This document shows, piece by piece, positions 12,761-20,350 of a DNA stretch of 64,000 bases; the first letter of the stretch is position 1, and every line of letters starts with the position of its first letter. The position numbers were made by a program, and so were the translations under genes. Under the pieces are notes generated by a model that saw only the letters and a program-made list of their open reading frames with translations, was not told the origin of the DNA and did no database searches. The stretch is from NCBI GenBank assembly GCA_036490715.1, contig DASXDL010000013.1, forward strand, positions 127,740 through 191,739, given 5' to 3'. Source of the DNA: FEN-1191 sp036490715 (GTDB lineage Bacteria; Pseudomonadota; Gammaproteobacteria; Steroidobacterales; Steroidobacteraceae).

Positions 12761-14863
12761 TTAAATGGGCAGCGACATCTGGCCACCGCGCGTCGGGGCG
12801 CGAAACTGCGCACACGACAGCTCACGCATGCGGCCGTTCGACAGGCCGTGGCGCCGGCAGGCGAGCGCAAACCGGTCGCGCAGCAGGTTGGCCCAGGCGC
12901 CATTGCCGGTCATGCGGCTGCCGAAGCGTGGGTCGTTGTCGCGGCCACCGCGCGCCGAGCGAATCAATGACATCACGTGCTCCGCCCGTTGCGGCAGATG
13001 CTGATCGAGCCAGCCACGGAACAGCTCGCGCAGTTCGTGCGGCAAACGCAGCAGCACGTAGCCGGCGCGGATTGCGCCGTGCGCAGCCACCGCTGCGACA
13101 ATGTCCTCGACCTCACAGTCGTTGACGGCCGGAATCACCGGCGCCACCAGTACACCGGTCGGCACGCCGGCCGCCGACAGCTCGCGAACGACACGCAGCC
13201 GGGCCTGTGGCGACGCCGCGCGCGGCTCCAGCGTGCGTTTCAGCTCGACGTCCAGGCTGGTGATGCTGACGAACACGTGCACCAGCCGATCCTGTGCCAG
13301 CGATCGCAGCAGGTCGAGATCGCGCAGGATTAACGTGCCCTTGGTGACCAGACTCACCGGATGCCGGGTGCGCTCGAGCACCTCGAGCACCGAGCGCGTG
13401 ACCTTGAGGTCGCGCTCGAGTGGCTGGTACGGATCGGTATTGGCGCCGAGCGTGATCAGCTTGACCTTATAGCCTGGAGCGGCCAGTTCGTCCTCGAGCA
13501 AGCGCGCGGCGTCCTGCTTGTAGAAGATGCGGGTTTCGAAATCGATGCCGGGCGACAGGTCCAGGTAGGCGTGGCTCGGGCGGGCGTAGCAGTTGTGGCT
13601 GACGACGCCATTGGCTATGAAATCCTCGGTGCCGGTGGTGATGTCATACAGCCGCATCGCGCCGCCAAGCGGCTCGATCCTCACCACGCCCAGCCGTGCT
13701 TCACTCTTGACCGCCTGCCCCGAGATATCGCGCTTGCGCGTGATCGCGGGATCCACGATGTGGAAGAAGCGCAGCTGCTCGCGCAGACCGCCGAGCAGCC
13801 GAACGACATCGATCGGCTTAGTCGCTTCGCGATGCCGACGCTCGACGACATGTTCGAAACCCAGTGTCTGCAGCGAATCCACGATCCAGCGGATGATCTC
13901 GGGATCGGTATTGGAAATGCGAAGAATCCCGCCGCTATAGCTGCCCTCGGCATCGAAAATGCCAGCGAGAAATCCGGCACTCCATGAACGCGTGGGAGCG
14001 GTGGGCCACGCGATCAACTCACGCACCCGCTGCACTTTCAGGCGTGCCTGGGTGCGGAACGCCTGCATCGGTCGGCGTCTTTCCGAAGCCACGTAGAATG
14101 CGCAAAGGTCAGTTTCGACATCCGCCAGCCGCAGCCAGTCCGTGGCGCGCTGAAGCGCTTGCCCGTCGCATAGCGCCGGCCGGAACTGATATTGCGGGCT
14201 AGGGCCTGTTCCGACGCGAAAATACGAGTACTCGGCCAGCATTCCATCACCGCGAATCAGTCCGCACAGATACCCGGCCCGATAGTCGTCGTCGTGCACG
14301 GGCGGCGCGGCAAACGCGCCGGTGCCCATGAGTTTGTTTCCGGTCGTCAAATGCGCTCTGCGTGCGGCATCGCATTGCGCGCCGGTGACGAATTTCCAGC
14401 CGCGCTCAGTAAGAAAGCGGTGGTCGGCGCCTGACACGATTTTGGTACCGTCCTCGAGTGTGATGCGCCAGGCCGGCTTGATGACGCTCCAGTGGGCGAG
14501 CACCTGCGCGCGCACGTAACGGCGGTACCAACCCTGCCTGACAGTTCCGAAGATCTCATCGCCTGCACGGACATCGGCAATCGGTCGTGTCTTGCCATCC
14601 GCCATCAGAATGGGCGTATCGCCACTGAGGCAGTAGACACATCCATGCTCGCATCCGCGGTACGGATTGATCGATTGCTCGAACGGAATGTCGGGCGAAT
14701 CATTGCGGGTAATGATTGAACGCGCCGAGTCGGGCCGCACCTGGGTGGCGATCGACTCGGGCAGCTCGGCCTGGTACCAGCCATCGTCGACGGCCTGCTG
14801 CTCGCGTTCGAGGAACCGCGGAGTCGGATTGCTGAGCGCGCCGCGACCTTTGTAGAGCACCAT
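12761..14863 (-). CDS. PA0069/Rv2578c-type radical SAM protein interrupted by an intein
   Basis: The precursor is 700 residues from the ATG at 14863, chosen because the family begins with a KGRGALSNP motif (residues 5-13). Removing the 347-residue intein leaves a 353-residue protein, the normal family size. The radical SAM cluster motif CX3CX2C reads C71-EHG-C75-VY, then the intein, then a third cysteine. So the [4Fe-4S] cluster can form only after splicing. The rest is a TIM-barrel radical SAM protein related to spore photoproduct lyase (ITLGANTDPYQPLE, LVTKGTLILRD, SITSLD). Its reaction is unknown; a DNA-repair role is inferred from that relationship and from the LexA box seven bases before the start. 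No good Shine-Dalgarno is seen. A longer GTG-started form from 14929 would place the LexA box inside the coding region and is less likely. Confidence 0.9.
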   Translation of the reverse strand: MVLYKGRGALSNPTPRFLEREQQAVDDGWYQAELPESIATQVRPDSARSIITRNDSPDIPFEQSINPYRGCEHGCVYCLSGDTPILMADGKTRPIADVRAGDEIFGTVRQGWYRRYVRAQVLAHWSVIKPAWRITLEDGTKIVSGADHRFLTERGWKFVTGAQCDAARRAHLTTGNKLMGTGAFAAPPVHDDDYRAGYLCGLIRGDGMLAEYSYFRVGTGPSPQYQFRPALCDGQALQRATDWLRLADVETDLCAFYVASERRRPMQAFRTQARLKVQRVRELIAWPTAPTRSWSAGFLAGIFDAEGSYSGGILRISNTDPEIIRWIVDSLQTLGFEHVVERRHREATKPIDVVRLLGGLREQLRFFHIVDPAITRKRDISGQAVKSEARLGVVRIEPLGGAMRLYDITTGTEDFIANGVVSHNCYARPSHAYLDLSPGIDFETRIFYKQDAARLLEDELAAPGYKVKLITLGANTDPYQPLERDLKVTRSVLEVLERTRHPVSLVTKGTLILRDLDLLRSLAQDRLVHVFVSITSLDVELKRTLEPRAASPQARLRVVRELSAAGVPTGVLVAPVIPAVNDCEVEDIVAAVAAHGAIRAGYVLLRLPHELRELFRGWLDQHLPQRAEHVMSLIRSARGGRDNDPRFGSRMTGNGAWANLLRDRFALACRRHGLSNGRMRELSCAQFRAPTRGGQMSLPI
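13592..14632 (-). other. Intein with LAGLIDADG homing endonuclease
   Basis: The in-frame insertion codes for 347 residues. It starts with Cys in CLSGDTPILMADGKT (splicing block A) and ends with DFIANGVVSHN (block G: penultimate His, terminal Asn), followed by Cys as the +1 extein residue. A block-B-like SGADHRFLT lies near intein residue 70, with the usual TxxH threonine replaced. Two dodecapeptides, LCGLIRGDG and LAGIFDAEG, are the paired LAGLIDADG motifs with acidic catalytic residues kept. All residues needed for standard splicing chemistry are present, so it is probably active. Inteins are known in the Rv2578c-type radical SAM family. The insertion sits exactly at the third cluster cysteine, a highly conserved target. 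Confidence 0.93.
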
Positions 14864-14869
14864 GGCAGA

Positions 14870-14889
14870 TACTGTACATATATACAGTA
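14870..14889 (-). promoter_or_regulatory. LexA (SOS) box
   Basis: The plus strand reads TACTGTACATATATACAGTA, one base from the E. coli LexA consensus TACTGTATATATATACAGTA and with the required CTG-N10-CAG (14872-14874 and 14885-14887). It ends seven bases before the ATG of the radical SAM gene, so bound LexA would block both transcription start and the translation start region. The nearest other gene, ilvA, ends upstream on the same strand, so the box can only serve the radical SAM gene. Confidence 0.9.
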
Positions 14890-14965
14890 TCGGGGTAAAT
14901 CGCCCGACCGCGAACGGTGGCCTGTGCACGCAGCTGCCCGCAGTAATTGCGACGATCCTCGGCGA

Positions 14966-16525
14966 TCAGGGCGCTAAAAACATCCGATATGCGGGATTCG
15001 TGCTTTCATCAGTGTAGCTGTAATGCAGCTCCTGCAGGTGTCGGAGGAACTCGGGGCGATCGGCTTTGGGCACCTGGATGCCAGCCAGCACCCGGCCGTA
15101 ATCGGAGCCGTGATTGCGGTAGTGAAACAGGCTGATGTTCCAAGAAGTGCCCACGGACTTCAGAAACCGCAGCAGCGCACCGGGCCGCTCGGGAAACTCG
15201 AACCGATACAGCAGCTCGTCGGCGGCCGCGCCGTCGATCCCCGGTGCGTGGCCGCCGACCATGTAGCGCACGTGCAGTTTCGCCACCTCGTTGCCGCTCA
15301 TGTCGATGACCTGATAGCCGGCGGCGCGCAGCTGCTCGCTCACCGCGTTGGCCTCGCCGTGGCCGGCGCCGAGCGCAAAGCCGACGAATACTCGCGCGCG
15401 CTCGCTGCCACCGTAGCGGTAGTTGAACTCGGTGATGTTGCGCTGGCCCAGCGCTTCGCAGAACTGCAGAAAGCTGCCCGGTCGTTCCGGGATCTCCACC
15501 GCCAGCAGTGCTTCGCGCTCGGCGCCCAGATCGGCACGCTCGGCCACGTGGCGCAGCCGGTCGAAATTCATATTGGCGCCGCTGTTGATCGCGATCAGTC
15601 GTAACTCGTGCGCGGCTGCCGATCCGGTCACGGCGGCTCCGGCGGCGGCGCGCTCCAGATAGCGTTTGACGCCGGCGACCGCCAGCGCACCCGCGGGCTC
15701 CACGATCGCGCGCGTGTCTTCGAATATGTCCTGGATCGCGGCGCAGATCTCATCGGTATCGACCAGCACGATCTCATCGACGTAGCGACGTGCCAGCTCG
15801 AAGGTCTCCTCGCCCACACGACGCACGGCGACGCCGTCGGCGAAAATACCGACGCGATCGAGGGTCACGCGCTTGCCCGCCTGCAGCGATTGATACATCG
15901 CGGACGCATCTTCCGGCTCTACGCCGATGATCCGGACCCGCGGATATAACTGTTTCACGTAGGCGGCGATGCCGCCGATCAGGCCGCCGCCGCCCACCGG
16001 CACGAAGATCGCATCGATCTCGCCGGCGGTCTGTCGCACGATCTCCATCCCGACCGTGCCCTGGCCGGCGATCACGTCCGGATCATCGAACGGGTGCACG
16101 AACACCAGGTGGCGCTCGCGCGCCAGCGTCAGCGCGTGCTCGTAGGCACTGTCGTAGACGTCGCCGTGCAGCACCACCTCGCCCCCCAGATCCATCACCG
16201 CCTGCACCTTGATGGCAGGCGTGGTCTGCGGCATGACGATCAGCGCCGGCACCGCGCGCTTGCGCGCCGCCAGCGCCACGCCCTGGGCGTGATTACCGGC
16301 TGACGCGCAGATCACGCCGCGTGCCGCGGTCGCGGCCGACAGATGGGCGATCTTGTTGTACGCACCGCGCAGCTTGAACGAGAACACCGGCTGCAGGTCT
16401 TCGCGCTTGAGCAGAATGCGATGGCCGAGCCGGCGCGACAGCCGCGGCGCCGGCTCGAGCGGCGATTCCACGGCGACGTCGTAAACGCGCGCCTTGAGCA
16501 CGCGCTGCAGGTAGTCGTCGCTCAT
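14966..16525 (-). CDS. ilvA: Threonine ammonia-lyase, biosynthetic
   Basis: IlvA converts threonine to 2-oxobutanoate, the first step of isoleucine synthesis. The 519-residue length matches the long biosynthetic form. The PLP lysine is K51 in SFKLRGAYNK, and the phosphate-binding GGGGLIGG loop is near residue 190. Two ACT-like regulatory repeats occupy the C-terminal third (about 340-510; ERPGSFLQFCEAL and ERPGALLRFLKSV), so isoleucine feedback inhibition is expected. The ATG at 16525 begins MSDDYLQRVL. The gene is alone on its transcript between the FHA gene and the radical SAM gene. It is separated by some 7 kb from the acetolactate synthase genes, with which it shares the branched-chain pathway. 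Confidence 0.96.
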   Translation of the reverse strand: MSDDYLQRVLKARVYDVAVESPLEPAPRLSRRLGHRILLKREDLQPVFSFKLRGAYNKIAHLSAATAARGVICASAGNHAQGVALAARKRAVPALIVMPQTTPAIKVQAVMDLGGEVVLHGDVYDSAYEHALTLARERHLVFVHPFDDPDVIAGQGTVGMEIVRQTAGEIDAIFVPVGGGGLIGGIAAYVKQLYPRVRIIGVEPEDASAMYQSLQAGKRVTLDRVGIFADGVAVRRVGEETFELARRYVDEIVLVDTDEICAAIQDIFEDTRAIVEPAGALAVAGVKRYLERAAAGAAVTGSAAAHELRLIAINSGANMNFDRLRHVAERADLGAEREALLAVEIPERPGSFLQFCEALGQRNITEFNYRYGGSERARVFVGFALGAGHGEANAVSEQLRAAGYQVIDMSGNEVAKLHVRYMVGGHAPGIDGAAADELLYRFEFPERPGALLRFLKSVGTSWNISLFHYRNHGSDYGRVLAGIQVPKADRPEFLRHLQELHYSYTDESTNPAYRMFLAP

Positions 16526-16562
16526 CGCGCGAGCTTAAGCTATTGGGCGGTCTTGGCAAGAA

Positions 16563-16583
16563 CACCGGCCCGGCGGGCCGGTG
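16563..16583 (-). terminator. Hairpin after the FHA gene
   Basis: A perfect 9-base stem (CACCGGCCC/GGGCCGGTG) with a 3-base loop lies 11 bases after the FHA stop. On the minus strand it is followed by TTCTTG rather than a full T-run, so it is a weak terminator candidate or an mRNA-protecting hairpin. Confidence 0.45.
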
Positions 16584-16593
16584 CGGCGATCGA

Positions 16594-18042
16594 TCAGCTG
16601 CGATCGCCGCCGGTGCGCTCGGGCGCGGGCCGGATCACGAAGCGGAACTCGCTCTTGCCCAGGGTGACAATGTCGCCTTCCTTGAGCGTGCGGCGATTCA
16701 CCCGCTCGGCATTGACGTAGGTGCCGTTGGTGCTGTTGAGGTCCTCGATGACGGTCTTGCTGCCGTACAACAGCACCACCGCGTGATGGCGGCTGATGAA
16801 CTCGGCATCGATACGAATGTCATTGTCGGGCGTGCGGCCGATGGTGGTACGCCGGCCGAGCAGCTGCACGATTCCGGTCTCGCCCTGAGTACGCACCAGC
16901 ATGCGGGTCGGTTCGGCGTGTCCCAGGTGCTCGAGGTTCTGCTGAATGCTGCCGAGCACGGCGGCACTGCTGGCGGTCTCGGTCTCGAGCCGCTTGATCA
17001 GCGCGTTGCGCTGCTCGAGCGAATTGCGCACCGCCTCCAGCTGCGCGCGCAGGTCACCGATTTCCTGTGCCTGCGTTCGGATTTCGCTTTCCAGGGCGAC
17101 GTGCCGTTCCAGCGCGGCCTTGTCCGCCGCCGCTGCATTGACCTGTTGCTGCTCGTTCTCCGCACGCTGCACGTTGATGTCCGCTAGCAGCTGTGCCGCA
17201 CGCTCCTGCGCGGCCCGGATCTGGCCGCCCAGTTCGTCCTCGCGGCCGGCATGCAGCTGGATGCGCTCGGACACCTCGCGCTCAAGCGCGGTGACGCGCA
17301 GGTTGCGCTCACTGACAACGGCTTCACGATCGCCGAGCATGGCCTCGAATACCTGCCGCCGGCCCTCGAGCGACTGCAGGTTCTCGCGAAAACGCTCGGC
17401 GTAGCCGCGTGCCTGCGCCAGATCGCTCTCGGCGCTGCGCAGCCGTCGCGCCTGCGTCTGGCGCTCCTTGAGATTGGCACTGGCCGAGGCATCATGCGAT
17501 TCAATGGCGGCGTGCGCTGCAGTCGCATCGTCGCGCGCCGCCCTGAGATCGGCGCGCAGCGTGTCGCGCTCGGAGCTGGCCGCGGCCAGTTCTCCGCTGA
17601 CGGTGGCATGCTGCGACTCCAGCTCGGAGATGCGCCGGTCGCGCTGCCCGACCTCGCGCTCGAACATCGACAGCTGCTCGCTCTTGCGATTGAGCAGCAG
17701 CTCGAGCTCGCGCAGATTGTTGGTCAGGTTGCCGAGGTTTGATTCGAGCTGGCCGCGACTCTCGGTCACCGACGCCAAATCCGAGCGCAGGGCGCCGATC
17801 TCGGCGTCCTTCAGGCTCTGCGCCATGCGCTGCTCGCTAGTCGCCTCGTCGCGCTGGCTGGACTCGGCGGCGCGGGCGCTGGCGGTCGCATCGGAGCGCA
17901 GCTGCGCCGCGGACATCATCCAGGTATCGGTGGAACTGAGCGCCTCATCGGTGGCGACCGCGGCCGACATGCCGGGCAGCATCGGCAGCTCGGCGGTTTC
18001 CTCCAGGTCGACCGGTGTGTGAGTTTCGTGTTGCTTTGCCAT
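16594..18042 (-). CDS. Coiled-coil protein with C-terminal FHA domain
   Basis: The ATG at 18042 gives 482 residues. Residues from about 40 to 350 are a long Glu/Gln/Arg/Ala-rich coiled coil with no membrane segment or signal peptide. A forkhead-associated domain follows at about 370-465. It keeps the phosphothreonine-binding residues: GRTPDNDI, then ISRHHAVV and NSTNGTYVN, that is the G-R, S-x-x-H and N-G signature. FHA domains read threonine phosphorylation, so a Ser/Thr kinase partner would be expected, but none is in the window. The protein may be a cytoplasmic scaffold. No neighbour clarifies its role; ilvA follows on the same strand after 68 bases and a hairpin. Confidence 0.88.
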   Translation of the reverse strand: MAKQHETHTPVDLEETAELPMLPGMSAAVATDEALSSTDTWMMSAAQLRSDATASARAAESSQRDEATSEQRMAQSLKDAEIGALRSDLASVTESRGQLESNLGNLTNNLRELELLLNRKSEQLSMFEREVGQRDRRISELESQHATVSGELAAASSERDTLRADLRAARDDATAAHAAIESHDASASANLKERQTQARRLRSAESDLAQARGYAERFRENLQSLEGRRQVFEAMLGDREAVVSERNLRVTALEREVSERIQLHAGREDELGGQIRAAQERAAQLLADINVQRAENEQQQVNAAAADKAALERHVALESEIRTQAQEIGDLRAQLEAVRNSLEQRNALIKRLETETASSAAVLGSIQQNLEHLGHAEPTRMLVRTQGETGIVQLLGRRTTIGRTPDNDIRIDAEFISRHHAVVLLYGSKTVIEDLNSTNGTYVNAERVNRRTLKEGDIVTLGKSEFRFVIRPAPERTGGDRS

Positions 18043-18065
18043 CAATGCACCTTAACGTCCCGAGC

Positions 18066-18638
18066 TCAAGCCAGCCCCAGAAACACGCGCAGCTGATTGG
18101 CGTGGCGTTCAAACTCGGCGGCCGCGTGACCACCGGCGTCGGTCGAGCGCAGGTCGATCACCAGCGACGGCTGACGCAGGCTGCGAGCCTCGCCGCGGAC
18201 GGATTCGGTATCGGGCGACAGCAGCACTCGCCCGACCTGCGCCGCGCGTTGCTGCGTCAGTGCCAGCGCAATCGCGACGCCGCTCTCGTGCGCCAGCAGA
18301 TCGATGTGCCGCAGATGCATCGAGTCAAGGAAATCACCCAGTGCCAGAGCCAGATCGGCACTGGTCGGGTGCGACGGCACCGGGTCGGACTCGCCGCTGC
18401 CGGGGAGATCGGGCGCGTAGACGCAGCGGTCGCGCCCCAGTGGCGCGAGCAACGGCTGGAAAAAGCGGCCGGACCCAGGGGTCCCGGCAATACACAGCAA
18501 TGGCGTTGCCTCGTCAAAGCCGCCGCCGGCTGGAATGGCGTAATGCACGTGCAGCTGACCGTAACGGCAGTCGAAGTAGGCGCGTCGCACGCGCGGCTCG
18601 GACGGAGCGGGAAATACGGCACGTTGAGCTCTATTCAT
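18066..18638 (-). CDS. Compact alpha/beta-hydrolase-fold protein lacking the serine nucleophile
   Basis: The ATG at 18638 gives 190 residues; a GTG at 18650 is an alternative. The oxyanion region (LCIAGTPGSGRFF) and the APDLPGSGESD segment are typical of the alpha/beta hydrolase fold. The nucleophile elbow, usually GxSxG, reads LLAHESGVAIAL, placing Glu at the nucleophile position. A catalytic histidine near the C-terminus is not obvious, and the protein is much shorter than the usual 260-300 residues, with no cap domain. It is probably not a classical hydrolase; a binding or degenerate role is likely. It lies 23 bases upstream of the FHA gene on the same strand, so the two may form an operon. 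Confidence 0.75.
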   Translation of the reverse strand: MNRAQRAVFPAPSEPRVRRAYFDCRYGQLHVHYAIPAGGGFDEATPLLCIAGTPGSGRFFQPLLAPLGRDRCVYAPDLPGSGESDPVPSHPTSADLALALGDFLDSMHLRHIDLLAHESGVAIALALTQQRAAQVGRVLLSPDTESVRGEARSLRQPSLVIDLRSTDAGGHAAAEFERHANQLRVFLGLA

Positions 18639-18946
18639 TCTGCGAGTCACCCTTTATCTGCCGGGCCGCACGCTCGCGGCCGCTGGCGCAGCCGCAGGCC
18701 GCCAAACTAGCTGCGAATTCCTCTGTCGATCGCGTGACAGCTGTTCGTGTCCATTATTCCTCAACGGGTTGCGCCGCCATGCGACCCATTACCTAATTTC
18801 CGTGATATGCCCGGACCTGGCCCGCAACCCCAAGACTGGCACCGACCGGCGGCGACCGCCAGCACCGGCGCGAAGGCCCGGCGCGCCAGGCCCGCGGCCG
18901 CGGCCACTTGAACATAACTTTATGAAATATAACCTAATGCCGACGG
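18639..18946. other. Gene-free stretch, no recognised element
   Basis: This 308-base stretch lies between the leftward membrane-protein gene and the hydrolase gene. It has GC-rich short palindromes (around 18840-18905) and an A+T-rich tail (about 18908-18938). I see no gene, tRNA, riboswitch core or clear terminator. It must hold the promoter of the hydrolase-FHA pair, but I cannot place -35 and -10 boxes with confidence. Confidence 0.5.
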
Positions 18947-19318
18947 TCAGTGCGGTCGCTTCTGATCCGGGTCGGCGTGCAGGTAATGCAGGAACCGGTG
19001 CACCACCGGCGCAAACACCACCGCCGTGGTGGCCAGCACCGCGATGCCGGAGTAGAGCGCATAGCTACCGGCAAAGATCTTTCCGGCCGAGGTGTCCGGG
19101 TTCGCGACCGGTCCCATGCCCGACAGGATCATGGCCGCGTTTTCGTAGGCATCGATCCAGGACAGTCGCACCAGCCAGTGGTAGCCCGCCATGCCGAGCA
19201 GCAGCGATGCCCCAATGCCGAGCAAACCGATCGCCGCGTTCCAGGCCACGCGCCGCAGAAACCGCGGCCAGCGCAGCAGCGGCTCCGACAGCTGCTCGTA
19301 TTTTCCGAATTCGCGCAT
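18947..19318 (-). CDS. Small inner-membrane protein of unknown function
   Basis: This 123-residue protein from the ATG at 19318 has two strongly hydrophobic helices, about residues 24-50 and 85-108. Between them is a short less hydrophobic stretch (ENAAMILSGMGPV) that could be a re-entrant or periplasmic loop. The N-terminus is basic and the C-terminus is charged and histidine-rich, HRFLHYLHADPDQ. The layout resembles small two-helix channel-like proteins, but no selectivity filter is visible and I do not assign a function. It starts 24 bases after the end of the dienelactone-hydrolase-like gene, so the two are probably co-transcribed. Confidence 0.75.
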   Translation of the reverse strand: MREFGKYEQLSEPLLRWPRFLRRVAWNAAIGLLGIGASLLLGMAGYHWLVRLSWIDAYENAAMILSGMGPVANPDTSAGKIFAGSYALYSGIAVLATTAVVFAPVVHRFLHYLHADPDQKRPH

Positions 19319-19342
19319 CTCGGTGGCGGCGCTGATGCGCGC

Positions 19343-20173
19343 CTAGGCGGCGCCGAACTGCTTGAACCAGCCCAGCATCTGCGTCCAGGCCGCCTTGGCA
19401 TCCTGGGCGTTGTAGCTCGGACGATAGTCGGCATTGAAGCCGTGTTCGGCGTCGGGAAATATCACCAGTTCGGTCTTGGTGGCGACGTTCTCGAGCGCGG
19501 CGCGCATCTGCTGAATGCTGTCGGCGGTGATGCCGCGATCCTTGCCGCCATAGAACGCGATCACCGGCGCCTTGAGCTCGTTCACCACGTCGATCGGATA
19601 GCGTGGCTGCAGTTCGGTGGGCTCACCGGTCACGTGCCCGTACCATGCCGCTGCCGCCTTGAGCCCTGAATTGTGCGCGGCGTACAGCCAGACGATACGG
19701 CCACCCCAGCAAAAGCCGGTGACCGCCAGCTTGTCGACATCGGCCTTGCGCGAAGCGCGCGCGTAGGCGACGCAGGCGTCCAGATCCGACAGCACCTGCT
19801 GGTCCGGCACTGACTTCACGATCGGCAGCAGCGCATTCAGATCCGGAGCGTTGTGCACATCGCCCTGGCGCGCATACAGCTCGGCACTGATGGCGAAATA
19901 GCCTGCCTTGGCGAATCGCCGGCACAGGTCCTTGATGTGTTCGTGCAGCCCGAACACTTCCTGCACCACCAGCACGGTGGGAAAGTTGCGGCCCTTGGCC
20001 GGCATGGCCCGATACCCGGGCAGTTCCACATCCGCGGTCGGGATCTTGATCTCGCCGGCGACCAGTCCGGCGCTGTCGGTGCTGATCACGCTCTGGGCCT
20101 GCACCGGCCGCACGGCCAGCGCAAAACCGGATGCCAGCGCGCTCACCACCAGCTGTCGGCGGGAAATCGCCAT
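19343..20173 (-). CDS. Tat-exported dienelactone hydrolase family protein
   Basis: From the ATG at 20173 the protein is 276 residues; an ATG nine bases upstream (20182) is also possible, and neither has a clear Shine-Dalgarno. The N-terminus is a twin-arginine signal (SRRQLVVSALASGFALA, then AQA-like cleavage near residue 25), so it should be exported folded. The dienelactone hydrolase fold is clear: VVQEVFGLHEHI near 58, a Cys nucleophile in GFCWGGR near 145, Asp in GGKDRGI near 200 and His in AEHGF near 235. The natural substrate is unknown. The cytoplasmic paralogue at 32678 shares the same catalytic pattern. Confidence 0.88.
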   Translation of the reverse strand: MAISRRQLVVSALASGFALAVRPVQAQSVISTDSAGLVAGEIKIPTADVELPGYRAMPAKGRNFPTVLVVQEVFGLHEHIKDLCRRFAKAGYFAISAELYARQGDVHNAPDLNALLPIVKSVPDQQVLSDLDACVAYARASRKADVDKLAVTGFCWGGRIVWLYAAHNSGLKAAAAWYGHVTGEPTELQPRYPIDVVNELKAPVIAFYGGKDRGITADSIQQMRAALENVATKTELVIFPDAEHGFNADYRPSYNAQDAKAAWTQMLGWFKQFGAA

Positions 20174-20350
20174 GGGCGGCATTACGTTGCGTACTTCGGG
20201 GTGTCGGATTGCTGATTGGTGCTCATTTGGCTTGGCGTGATTCCGGTACGGTCGTCGGTACTTTGCAACGACTACATTTGCCGAAGCAAGCTGTCGATCG
20301 TAGGAGTCGTCCGGTTGACGTGGTGCAATGACGGGTGTTCGGATGCTGCG

